Of a DNA stretch of 8,355 nucleotides, positions 1-6,651 are shown one piece after another (position 1 is the stretch's first letter; each line of letters begins with the position of its first letter). Made by a program: the position numbers and the translations under genes. The notes below the pieces were generated by a model that was given only the letters and a program-made list of their open reading frames with translations, made no database searches and was not told the DNA's origin. The DNA comes from Chloroflexota bacterium (lineage in GTDB: Bacteria > Chloroflexota > Dehalococcoidia > Lucifugimonadales > CATQGZ01), in contig JAQBTI010000093.1 in assembly GCA_027624995.1 (NCBI GenBank), forward strand, positions 1 through 8,355, given 5' to 3'.

Positions 1-1447
1 CTTTGAGCAGCGACGTGACCATTTGGGGGTTCGCCTTCCCTTGCGTGGCCTTCATGACCTGGCCCATGAGAAACCGGAGCGCAGTCTCCTTGCCCTCTAT
101 ATAGTCGGCCACGGGTTGGGGGTTGTTGTCAATGGCCTTACTCACAACTAGGTCGATAGAATCGACATCGCTGATCTGAGTCATGCCGGCCGTTTCCGCG
201 ATGTCACCGGGACTCCGACCACTCTCGAACATCTGCTCAAACGCCGTCTTTGCCATGTTGGAATTGAGCCGGCCGTCGTCTACCATTTTTATGAGCTCGA
301 CTAGGTGCCTGGGCTCGACGACTACGTCACCGATGCCCTTTCCGGTCAGGTTCATTAGACGGGTCATCTCTCCCAGGATCCAGTTGCCGGCCGATTTTGC
401 CAGTCCTTCGACAGCCTTCCCACCCCCGTCCGCCGCCACCACAAGCTCGAAGTAATCAGCCGTCTCCCGTGAAGTGGTCAGTAGCGCTGAGTCGTAGTCC
501 GATAGCCCATACTGCTCTACCAAACGCGCCATGCGAGCCCGGGGCAATTCGGGCAGTTCCTGCTCGAGCTCCCGGACCCAAGAAGGCTCTATCAGTATTG
601 GAGGGAGGTCCGGCTCGGGGAAGTAGCGGTAGTCCGAAGCGTACTCCTTGCTCCGTTGCGAGACGGTGATACCTTTGTCGTCGACCCAGCCCCGGGTCTC
701 CTGTACGATCCTCTCACCCTCCCGCGACGCTCGAATCTGGCGTTCCGTCTCGAACTCCAGAGCACGGTACACGGACCGGAAGCTGTTCATGTTCTTCACT
801 TCGACCTTCGCGCCTAGCTCGGTCGAACCCTCCGGTCTGACGCTGATGTTGGCATCGCACCGGAAGCTCCCCTCCTCCATGTTGGCAGTGCTGACACCCA
901 GATACCGAAGTATCGAGTGAACTTGGGTCAAGTAGCTCCTCGCCTCGTCAGGGCTCCGCATGTCCGGCTCGCTGACGACCTCCATCAGGGGCACGCCCGC
1001 CCTGTTGATGTCGAGGAGGCTGTACCCCTCGCCGAAGTCCTCGGTCCGGTGCAGTAGCTTCGCCACATCCTCCTCGAGATGCACCCGCGTCACCCTGACA
1101 GTCTTTTCAGAGCCGTTCACGTCTATCTCTAGATGCCCGTTGCTCGCTATCGGCTGGTCGTACTGTGAGATCTGATAGCCCTTCATCAGGTCGGGGTAGG
1201 GATAGTTCTTGCGGTCGAACTTGGTCAGTGGAGCGATCGTGCAGTTCAAGGCCAGCCCGGTGCTTATAACAAGCCGGACGGCCTCTCTGTTGATGACCGG
1301 CAGCACACCAGGCATCCCCATGCACACCGGGCAGACGAGCGTATTTGGCGACGCGTCCTGATAAGAAGAGGCACATGAGCAGAACATCTTGCTCAGTGTC
1401 GATAGCTGGGAGTGGACCTCCAGCCCTATGACGACTTCGTAGTCCAA
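1..1447 (-). CDS. gatB: Asp-tRNA(Asn)/Glu-tRNA(Gln) amidotransferase subunit B, C-terminus cut by window edge
   Basis: GatB is the tRNA-binding and kinase/transamidase subunit of GatCAB. It activates mischarged Glu-tRNA(Gln) or Asp-tRNA(Asn) and amidates it with ammonia from GatA, in the cytoplasm. 482 residues are visible; the family is usually about 475-490, so only a few C-terminal residues are missing. Seen: the opening YEVVIGLEVH, a zinc-type cysteine set (Cys23, Cys25, Cys39, Cys42), FDRKNYPYPDLMKGYQISQY (residues 77-96), VHLEEDVAKLLH (122-133), DINRAGVPLMEVVSEPD (146-162), EEGSFRCDANISVRP (191-205) and SKEYASDYRYFPEPDLPP (266-283). The C-terminal YqeY/GatB tail ends in KATQGKANPQ. The start is TTG at 1447: it is the only standard start codon between the upstream in-frame stop inside the pcm end and the conserved N-terminus. 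pcm lies 95 bases upstream on the same strand. gatA and gatC are not in view. Confidence 0.97.
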   Translation of the reverse strand, partial: MDYEVVIGLEVHSQLSTLSKMFCSCASSYQDASPNTLVCPVCMGMPGVLPVINREAVRLVISTGLALNCTIAPLTKFDRKNYPYPDLMKGYQISQYDQPIASNGHLEIDVNGSEKTVRVTRVHLEEDVAKLLHRTEDFGEGYSLLDINRAGVPLMEVVSEPDMRSPDEARSYLTQVHSILRYLGVSTANMEEGSFRCDANISVRPEGSTELGAKVEVKNMNSFRSVYRALEFETERQIRASREGERIVQETRGWVDDKGITVSQRSKEYASDYRYFPEPDLPPILIEPSWVRELEQELPELPRARMARLVEQYGLSDYDSALLTTSRETADYFELVVAADGGGKAVEGLAKSAGNWILGEMTRLMNLTGKGIGDVVVEPRHLVELIKMVDDGRLNSNMAKTAFEQMFESGRSPGDIAETAGMTQISDVDSIDLVVSKAIDNNPQPVADYIEGKETALRFLMGQVMKATQGKANPQMVTSLLK

Positions 1448-1458
1448 TGCGTGCGGCT

Positions 1459-1471
1459 GTCCCTTCGGGAC
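1459..1471 (-). promoter_or_regulatory. Small hairpin ahead of the gatB TTG start
   Basis: On the minus strand GTCCC, a GAA loop and GGGAC form a perfect 5-bp stem that ends 11 bases before the TTG start of gatB. The only Shine-Dalgarno-like string near the start, AAGGGA (1465-1460), lies partly in the loop and partly in the 3' arm. The hairpin could mask it. A regulatory role is inference only, and a 5-bp stem can occur by chance. Confidence 0.3.
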
Positions 1472-1542
1472 TTGGGGCGGTCCAGTCGAGTTGCCAGTAG
1501 AGTATATGGGACGGGAACGCCTATGGCAAGGCGCGCAACACC

Positions 1543-2202
1543 TTAGAGCGGGTCGCCGTCATCAACCAAAGTGTCTTCTGGCCATGCGTCCGGGCCAATG
1601 AGGGGGACGAAACGGCAATAACCCATTGTGCGCACCGAAAAGCCATCAGCGGTCCGGACGACCCTCATCAGCTCCTGAGACCCCATCGAGCCCACGGGCG
1701 CTACCATGCGGCCCCCGATGACCAACTGGTCTATCAGCTTCCGGGGTAGGGTAGGGGCGGCGGCCGATACTACGACGGCATCGTACGGGGCATCTTCCGG
1801 CCATCCGAGCTCATCGCCCGCAAGGTGGACCCTCACGTTGTCAATGCCCAGGGCCTTCAAGCGATTCTCTGCCGACTCAGCCAGCGAGGGTATCCTCTCG
1901 ACGGTCACGACCTCTCGGGCCAGCCGGGCTAGGACCGCAGCCTGGTACCCGCTCCCTGTGCCAACTTCGAGGACTCTGTCGCTCGCCCTTAGGTCCAGTG
2001 CGCCGATCATCAGCGCGACGATGAAGGGCTGGGAGATTGTCTGGCCCTCTCCAATGGGGAGCGGAATATCCTCGTATGCGAGGTGCGCACTCGACGGAGG
2101 AACGAAGTCGGCCCTGTCGACGTGCTCCATGGCCTGGATGACCTTGAGGTCTCCCAGCTCCTCGCGAATACGGTCCAGCAGGCGACGCCTCTCGTCCTCC
2201 AT
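1543..2202 (-). CDS. pcm: Protein-L-isoaspartate O-methyltransferase
   Basis: This enzyme uses S-adenosylmethionine to methylate L-isoaspartyl residues in age-damaged proteins, starting their repair; it is a soluble cytoplasmic protein. The 219 residues match the usual length. Seen: VIQAMEHVDRADFVP (residues 21-35), AYEDIPLPIGEGQTISQPF (42-60) with the family's conserved TIS active-site segment, the SAM-binding motif VLEVGTGSGYQAA (77-89) followed by the acidic VTVE, YDAVVVSAAAPTLP (140-153), LVIGGRMVAPVG (160-171) and CRFVPLIG (196-203). The frame stays open to an ATG at 2253, but that ATG has GAAGG directly against it. The ATG at 2202 has GAGGAG six bases upstream and gives the usual N-terminus, so I place the start there. 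gatB follows 95 bases downstream and is probably cotranscribed. Confidence 0.95.
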   Translation of the reverse strand: MEDERRRLLDRIREELGDLKVIQAMEHVDRADFVPPSSAHLAYEDIPLPIGEGQTISQPFIVALMIGALDLRASDRVLEVGTGSGYQAAVLARLAREVVTVERIPSLAESAENRLKALGIDNVRVHLAGDELGWPEDAPYDAVVVSAAAPTLPRKLIDQLVIGGRMVAPVGSMGSQELMRVVRTADGFSVRTMGYCRFVPLIGPDAWPEDTLVDDGDPL

Positions 2203-2208
2203 ACCGCA

Positions 2209-2214
2209 CTCCTC
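2209..2214 (-). promoter_or_regulatory. Ribosome binding site deciding the pcm start
   Basis: GAGGAG on the minus strand with a 6-base spacer to the ATG at 2202. This is much better placed than the GAAGG that abuts the upstream ATG at 2253, and it argues that the extra 17 codons are not translated. Confidence 0.6.
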
Positions 2215-2274
2215 GAACATATCTGTATGGAAGTCGGGGCCGGGCAGCCGCATCCTTCGATCACCGTTGTGACC

Positions 2275-2303
2275 ATCGTACGTCTGCGTTCCAAGCGGTG
2301 CAA
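2275..2303 (-). promoter_or_regulatory. Candidate sigma70-type promoter for pcm-gatB
   Basis: On the minus strand TTGCAC (2303-2298), a 17-base spacer and TACGAT (2280-2275) resemble a -35/-10 pair, with 3 of 6 and 4 of 6 consensus matches. Transcription would begin near 2268, leaving an untranslated leader of about 65 bases to the ATG at 2202. The fit is by eye. Confidence 0.35.
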
Positions 2304-2320
2304 GCTGCGCGAAGCCTGGT

Positions 2321-2332
2321 GGACGGTCGTCC
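2321..2332. promoter_or_regulatory. Dyad between the divergent promoters, possible operator
   Basis: GGACG, GT, CGTCC is an inverted repeat with two 5-base arms. It is framed by CCTGG (2315-2319) and CCAGG (2331-2335), which form a second, overlapping inverted repeat. It sits between the candidate pcm promoter and the candidate ahbAB promoter, where a shared regulator could bind. I do not recognise it as a known regulator's site. Confidence 0.25.
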
Positions 2333-2353
2333 AGGAGCCCGCGTCCGCCAGCG

Positions 2354-2382
2354 TTGACTCAGCTACGACACCATGCTAATCT
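2354..2382 (+). promoter_or_regulatory. Candidate promoter for the tetrapyrrole operon
   Basis: TTGACT (2354-2359), a 17-base spacer and TAATCT (2377-2382), with a TG one base before the -10 (extended -10). Transcription would begin near 2389, giving a leader of about 94 bases before the ATG at 2483. I see no cobalamin-riboswitch-like box or strong hairpin in that leader. The ribosome binding site ahead of the first gene is also poor. Confidence 0.4.
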
Positions 2383-2482
2383 GGAAGGCGCTTGAGCCAT
2401 TTAGCCGATGACCATGCGCCGCAGAGGCCGCGAGACGGATCACTGAGACGAGCGCAAAACACACAGAAGCAGAGCTATCTAA

Positions 2483-3496
2483 ATGCCCGCAGATATGGAC
2501 CAAACAGACCGCAAGCTCCTTAACATAATCCAATCCTCCTTCCCGATGGTGGAGGAGCCGTTCGACGAAATAGGCGAAGGGATGGGCATTCCGGCGCAGG
2601 AAGTCCTAGACCGCATCGCTGACGCCAAAGAGAAGAACGTCGTGAGGCAGATAAGCGCCATCTTCGACACGAGGAAGCTCGGCTACAAGACAGTCCTCGT
2701 CGCGATGCGCCTGCCTTCGGACCTGCTTGACTCGGGCGCCAGGATAATCAACGAGCATCCGGGAGTAAGCCACAATTACGCGCGAAACGGACCGTTCAAC
2801 CTGTGGTTTACGCTGGCCGTTCCGCCGTACGAGAGCCTCGAAGACACCATCGAGGGCATGTCCAAACGCGCGGGCGCCGAGTCCTACCGCCTCATGCCGA
2901 CCATTCGCTTCTTCAAGATCGGCGTCAACTTCGACATGGTTAAGAACGAGGGCGCGGCGGACGACTACTACAGCCCGGACGGCTACGACAAGAACGGCGG
3001 TCAGGACTTCAAGCGCGTCGTCCCCGTCACCGAGTTCGAGGTGCGGGCCATCCGAGAGCTGCAGGAGGACATGCCGCTGGTCCCTCAGCCCTTTGCGCCG
3101 ATGGCCCAGGCTCTCGGCATCTCGCAGCGGGAGCTATTCGAACTGGCCTCCGACTTCCAACAGCGCGGTATCATGAGGCGTTTCAGCGCCGTACTGCACC
3201 ACCGCCGCGCGGGCTTCAAGGCCAACGCCATGGCCGTCTGGAACGTGCCCCAGGACCGCTCCGTAGAGGTCGGCAACATCATGGCGCAGTCCAAGTGGGT
3301 CACCCACTGCTATGAGCGGCCGACCTTCGACGACTGGCGCTACTCCCACTTCACGATGATTCATGCCACCTCCCAGGGGAAGTGCGTGGAGGTCGCCGGC
3401 GAGATATCGGAAGCGACCAAGATCGACGACTACATGCTGCTGTACAGCACCCGAGAGTACAAGAAGACCCGGGTGCGCTACTTCGTGGAGGCCTGA
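2483..3496 (+). CDS. ahbAB: Siroheme decarboxylase, fused AhbA-AhbB (NirDL-like)
   Basis: This protein has two Lrp/AsnC-like units of the AhbA/AhbB/NirDLGH family, which remove the C12 and C18 acetate carboxyls of siroheme to give 12,18-didecarboxysiroheme. Unit 1 spans about residues 5-155: a winged-helix-like N-part (DRKLLNIIQSSFP), VVRQISAIFDTRKLGY and the AhbA-type segment HPGVSHNYARNGPFNLWFTL (92-111). Unit 2 spans about 178-337: TEFEVRAIRELQEDMPLVPQPF, MRRFSAVLHHRRAGFKANAM (231-250) and the AhbB-type WVTHCYERPTFDDWRYSHFT (272-291) followed by MIH. A polar Tyr/Asp/Gly-rich linker (158-175) joins them. Stand-alone subunits are about 150-170 residues, so 337 fits a fusion. His97 and His275 occupy matching positions. 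Automatic annotation may call it a transcriptional regulator, but the tetrapyrrole operon context supports the enzyme. The ATG at 2495 (MDQTDRKLL) is an alternative start; neither has a good ribosome binding site. Confidence 0.88.
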   Translation: MPADMDQTDRKLLNIIQSSFPMVEEPFDEIGEGMGIPAQEVLDRIADAKEKNVVRQISAIFDTRKLGYKTVLVAMRLPSDLLDSGARIINEHPGVSHNYARNGPFNLWFTLAVPPYESLEDTIEGMSKRAGAESYRLMPTIRFFKIGVNFDMVKNEGAADDYYSPDGYDKNGGQDFKRVVPVTEFEVRAIRELQEDMPLVPQPFAPMAQALGISQRELFELASDFQQRGIMRRFSAVLHHRRAGFKANAMAVWNVPQDRSVEVGNIMAQSKWVTHCYERPTFDDWRYSHFTMIHATSQGKCVEVAGEISEATKIDDYMLLYSTREYKKTRVRYFVEA

Positions 3497-3503
3497 AGGG
3501 AGG
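3496..3503 (+). promoter_or_regulatory. Ribosome binding site setting the GTG start of the precorrin-2 dehydrogenase gene
   Basis: AAGGGAGG overlaps the last base of the ahbAB stop codon and lies four bases before the GTG at 3508. It is the strongest Shine-Dalgarno in the operon. It decides against a longer in-frame reading that begins at 3382 inside ahbAB. Confidence 0.7.
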
Positions 3504-3507
3504 CGCA

Positions 3508-4158
3508 GTGCCAGCCTACTATCCGGTATTTATCGACGTTAAGGACCGACCGTGCGTTGTCATCGGCGGCGGAAACATCGGTGAGGAGAAGGTCCACAAG
3601 CTGCTCGACTGCGATGCCAAGGTTGTCGTGATCAGCCCCGAGGTCAACAAGGGCGTACAAGAGCTGGTGGACGGCGAGCGTGTCACCTGGCATCGACGGG
3701 AGTACCAGGACGGCGACCTGGAAGGCTCGTTCATAGCCATAGCCGCGACCGACGATAACGGCGTTAACCGGCGCATCGCCGCAGAGGCCGAACAGAGAAA
3801 CGTTCTGCTGAATGTGGTCGACGTCACCCATCTATGCACCTTCATTGCCCCGTCGGTTGCCCGGCGCGGCGAGGTGTCCATTGCCGTCTCGACGGGCGGC
3901 GCGAGTCCGGCATTGGCGCGCAAGTTCCGAGAGGAGCTAACAAGCAGCAGACTGCTGGAGTATGCCGATCTCGCCCCCTTACTCTCGGACGCCCGGAACG
4001 AATTGAAGCGCCAGGGTAAGACCGTCGACGGGGACCGCTGGCAGACCTGTCTTACCGAGGACCTTCTGAACATGGTCCAGTCGGGCCGCACGGATGAGGC
4101 CAGGCAGACGCTAATGGTCGGCCTGCTGGGAGAGAAGGCGGCGGCGTCAGCCGACTGA
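3508..4158 (+). CDS. Precorrin-2 dehydrogenase, Met8/SirC/CysG N-domain type (possibly also sirohydrochlorin ferrochelatase)
   Basis: This enzyme oxidises precorrin-2 to sirohydrochlorin with NAD+. Some family members (Met8p, the CysG N-half) also insert Fe2+. It has 216 residues, like single-domain SirC/YlnF/Met8 proteins, with no SUMT domain attached. Seen: an N-terminal YYPVFIDVKDRPCVVIGGG Rossmann start (residues 4-22) continuing NIGEEKVHKLL, FIAIAATDDNGVNRRI (75-90), and NVVDVTHLCTFIAP (102-115), whose Asp105 matches the catalytic aspartate of CysG. VSIAVSTGGASPALARKFRE (123-142) is the family's dimer/substrate segment. The GTG start follows a strong ribosome binding site, 11 bases after the ahbAB stop. 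The protein lies between siroheme decarboxylase and hemC, as expected for siroheme synthesis. Whether it chelates iron cannot be told from sequence. Confidence 0.92.
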   Translation: MPAYYPVFIDVKDRPCVVIGGGNIGEEKVHKLLDCDAKVVVISPEVNKGVQELVDGERVTWHRREYQDGDLEGSFIAIAATDDNGVNRRIAAEAEQRNVLLNVVDVTHLCTFIAPSVARRGEVSIAVSTGGASPALARKFREELTSSRLLEYADLAPLLSDARNELKRQGKTVDGDRWQTCLTEDLLNMVQSGRTDEARQTLMVGLLGEKAAASAD

Positions 4159-4207
4159 AAATTCGGCGGCATCGTTAACCGCCCGGCGCACCCACAGGTA
4201 GAGGTCT

Positions 4208-5137
4208 GTGACCGATTCTCGACGTGTCACCGTAGGCTCCAGGGCAAGCCCCCTCGCGTTGGCTCAGACCGAGGAGGTACTGCGCGTCCTTCGACTAGAC
4301 CACCCAGATGTTCGGTTCGAAGTGGTCCCAATTGCCACCGGCGGCGATAGCAACAAGGACGCCCCGCTCCTCAGCCTGGGCCGTGGCACCTTCGTCAAGG
4401 AGATCGAGGCGGCGCTGCTGAGAGGCGATATCGACGTGGCGGTCCATAGTGCCAAGGACTTGCCGGCATCCCTCGCTGACGGCCTCGTAATCGCGGCATT
4501 CGGCCAGCGCCGGAACGCCCTTGACGTGCTCGTGGACCGTTGGAACTCACCCCTTGACGAGTTGCCACCGGGCGCCAGGATAGGCACCGGAAGCCCGCGC
4601 CGGATTTCGCAGCTTAAAGCAGCGAGGCCCGACATCGAGCTACTGCCAATTCGAGGCAATGTCGGTACGAGACTCGAAAAGGCCGTAGGGAACGACTACG
4701 ACGGGGTTGTACTTGCGGCAGCCGGACTGCTGCGACTCGGAAGAGAGGACGCCATCAGCGAATACCTCGCGCCGGAGATCTGTACTCCCGACGCTGGACA
4801 GGGAGCCCTGGCGGTCCAGGCCCGATCGGACTCCTCGGAGATAATTGAGCTTCTGTCGTCCGTCAACCACGCTCTGACCAGCATCGCTGTCAGGGCCGAG
4901 CGCGCATTCGTTGCGGCCATTGGTGGAGGATGCACGGCGCCAATCGGTGCCTACGGTCAGGTCGTAGAGGGCAGACTGGACGTCATGGCCATGGCGGCGG
5001 AGCCAGACGGTAGTCGCGTTGTAAGAGTCCGCGAATCGTACGATTCCGGCGACCCGGAGGCTGCGGGCCGCCTCGTAGCCGACTCTCTGATCAGCGCGGG
5101 GGCCGGCGAGCTTGCTTCGTGGGACGGCAGGCGATGA
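4208..5137 (+). CDS. hemC: Hydroxymethylbilane synthase (porphobilinogen deaminase)
   Basis: HemC joins four porphobilinogens into linear hydroxymethylbilane on a covalently bound dipyrromethane cofactor, in the cytoplasm. The 309 residues match the family's usual length of about 310. Seen: VTVGSRASPLALAQ (residues 7-20), GDSNKDAPLLSLGRGTFVKE (46-65), HSAKDLP with the catalytic Asp84, RIGTGSPRRISQL (124-136), IRGNVGTRLEK (148-158), AAAGLLRLGR (170-179), PDAGQGALAVQ (194-204) and the cofactor-attachment Cys242 in GGGCTAPIGAYG. Both key residues carry the same numbers as in E. coli HemC. The GTG start is preceded by AGGT and GAGG (4196-4204), a modest ribosome binding site. The 49-base gap after the previous gene is the widest in the operon and shows no terminator. 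The stop overlaps the next gene's ATG. Confidence 0.97.
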   Translation: MTDSRRVTVGSRASPLALAQTEEVLRVLRLDHPDVRFEVVPIATGGDSNKDAPLLSLGRGTFVKEIEAALLRGDIDVAVHSAKDLPASLADGLVIAAFGQRRNALDVLVDRWNSPLDELPPGARIGTGSPRRISQLKAARPDIELLPIRGNVGTRLEKAVGNDYDGVVLAAAGLLRLGREDAISEYLAPEICTPDAGQGALAVQARSDSSEIIELLSSVNHALTSIAVRAERAFVAAIGGGCTAPIGAYGQVVEGRLDVMAMAAEPDGSRVVRVRESYDSGDPEAAGRLVADSLISAGAGELASWDGRR

Positions 5138-6651
5138 GACCCGGCCTCGTCTCCATCGTCGGCGCGGGCCCGGGCGACCCCGACTTAATCACGGTCGGCG
5201 CTCTCAGGAGGCTACAGGCCGCCGATGTGGTCCTGTTCGACAGGCTGGTAGACGGGCGTCTCCTGGACCAGGCCCGACCGGACGCCGAACTCTTGGACGT
5301 GGGCAAGGTCCCGGGCAAGAGCGGCCAAAAGCAGACGGACATCAACGCACTCCTCGTGGACCGCGCGAGGCAAGGCAAGTCCGTAGTCCGCCTGAAGGGT
5401 GGCGACCCCTTCGTGTTCGGTCGTGGTGGCGAGGAGGCAGATGCCCTTCACGCCGAGGGCGTGCCTTTCGAGATCGTTCCCGGCGTCACATCCGCTGTAG
5501 CGGCCCCAGCCTACGCCGGTATCCCAGTGACCCAGAGGGGTTTTTCGTCCACGCTGACTATAGTGACCGGCAACGAGGCCCCCGGCAAGCCCGAATCGGA
5601 AGTCGATTGGAAGGCGCTAGCGGAGCAGAAGGGCACTCTCGTCGTGCTGATGGGCTGGGAGAACCTGGCCGGCATCGTGGAGACCCTCGTGACCCACGGT
5701 CGGCCGGCGAACACGCCGGTCGCCCTCGTTCGGTGGGGAACCGAGCCAGACCAACAGACGATCGTGGGCACACTGGCGGACATCGTCGGCAGGGCGGAAA
5801 ATGCGGGATTCGGCCCCCCGGTCGTGTTCGTGGTCGGTGAAGTGGTGACGCTTCGAGACCGACTCGGATGGTTCGACACGCGGTCCCTCTTCGGCAAGCG
5901 CGTGTTAGTCACCCGGACCCGAGTGCAGGCAGGACAGCTCTCCAGCCTGCTGACAGGTCTCGGCGCCAGGCCGATCGAGCTGCCCACCATCGAGTTCAGG
6001 CAACTTGAGGACACTGCGGGTCTCGATGCTGCCCTCGAGTCTTTGGATGAGTACGACTGGGTAGTCTTTGCCAGCGTCAACGCGGTGACCGCCGTATTTG
6101 AGCGGCTGGCAATCCTGGGCCGCGATACCCGTGCCTTCGGCACCGCGAAAGTAGCAGCGATCGGCTTGGCAACTGCGAAGGGTCTGGCAGAACACGGCAT
6201 TACTGCTGACCTCGTACCGTCCGAGTACTTTACGAAGGGGATGGTCGACGGCCTCGAGGAACGCGGGCTGGACGGTGCCAGAGTACTGCTGCCTCGGGCC
6301 GACATCGCGCCGGACACGCTGTCCAGCGGCCTCGAAAAGCTCGGAGCGCGGGTATACCGGGTCGTCGCTTACGCGACGGCAACTCCCGACGCTTCGCGGG
6401 CACTGGTCAAAAAAACCCTGGAGGAAGGCGTCGACGTCGCGACCTTCACCAGCTCGTCCACCGTCACCAATCTGGTCGGCCTGTTGGACGGCAATCTGGC
6501 TGCCCTGGCAGGGGTAACCATCGCCTGCATCGGCCCGGTCACGGCCGAGACGGCTGGCGCACTCGGGCTGGAAGTTGATATCGTGGCAAAGGAACACACT
6601 GTCCCGGGGCTGGTAAAGGCCCTGGAGGAGCACTTCGGTTCTCATGAGTAG
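5134..6651 (+). CDS. cobA-hemD: Fused uroporphyrinogen-III C-methyltransferase and uroporphyrinogen-III synthase
   Basis: The N-terminal SUMT half methylates uroporphyrinogen III at C2 and C7 with SAM to make precorrin-2. The C-terminal HemD half cyclises hydroxymethylbilane with inversion of ring D. Of 505 residues, about 1-245 are SUMT: VGAGPGDPDLITVGALRRLQ (9-28), RLKGGDPFVFGRGGEE (86-101), VPGVTSAVAAPAYAGIPVT (115-133), TLVVLMGWENLAG (168-180) and the closing GPPVVFVVGEVV. About 254-505 are HemD: GKRVLVTRTRVQAGQL, DWVVFASVNAV (308-318), LLPRADIAPDTLSSGLEKLG (385-404), TFTSSSTVTNL (437-447) and CIGPVTAETA (465-474). The start is the ATG at 5134, overlapping the hemC stop as ATGA; an in-frame GTG at 5119 would add five residues. 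The end overlaps hemB by eight bases. Fusion places consecutive steps in one polypeptide; similar fusions are known in Firmicutes, Actinobacteria and Chloroflexota. Confidence 0.96.
   Translation: MRPGLVSIVGAGPGDPDLITVGALRRLQAADVVLFDRLVDGRLLDQARPDAELLDVGKVPGKSGQKQTDINALLVDRARQGKSVVRLKGGDPFVFGRGGEEADALHAEGVPFEIVPGVTSAVAAPAYAGIPVTQRGFSSTLTIVTGNEAPGKPESEVDWKALAEQKGTLVVLMGWENLAGIVETLVTHGRPANTPVALVRWGTEPDQQTIVGTLADIVGRAENAGFGPPVVFVVGEVVTLRDRLGWFDTRSLFGKRVLVTRTRVQAGQLSSLLTGLGARPIELPTIEFRQLEDTAGLDAALESLDEYDWVVFASVNAVTAVFERLAILGRDTRAFGTAKVAAIGLATAKGLAEHGITADLVPSEYFTKGMVDGLEERGLDGARVLLPRADIAPDTLSSGLEKLGARVYRVVAYATATPDASRALVKKTLEEGVDVATFTSSSTVTNLVGLLDGNLAALAGVTIACIGPVTAETAGALGLEVDIVAKEHTVPGLVKALEEHFGSHE

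Noticed and set aside
183..1175. Series of small plus-strand open frames at the left end, and the 1706-2272 plus-strand frame
   Set aside because: They are antisense to gatB and pcm, whose reverse-complement translations are continuous and fully conserved.
2389..2482. Riboswitch in the operon leader
   Set aside because: No cobalamin-box-like sequence or extended pairing is visible in these roughly 94 bases.
2483..3496. Reading the first operon gene as an Lrp/AsnC transcriptional regulator
   Set aside because: The winged-helix-like N-parts explain that label, but the paired AhbA/AhbB-type segments and the surrounding siroheme genes fit siroheme decarboxylase much better.
3382..3507. Extension of the precorrin-2 dehydrogenase upstream into ahbAB
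   Set aside because: The extra 42 residues are an arginine-rich out-of-frame reading of the ahbAB end; the strong AAGGGAGG before the GTG at 3508 and the family's N-terminus YYPVFIDV set the start.
5112..5840. Plus-strand open frame overlapping the start of cobA-hemD in another frame
   Set aside because: Its product is an Arg/Gly/Pro-rich low-complexity string typical of a frame-shifted reading of a GC-rich gene.
6409..6415. Run of seven A in the HemD domain as a possible slippage or frameshift site
   Set aside because: The reading frame continues normally through VKKTL into conserved HemD sequence, and neither shifted frame leads to a recognisable product.
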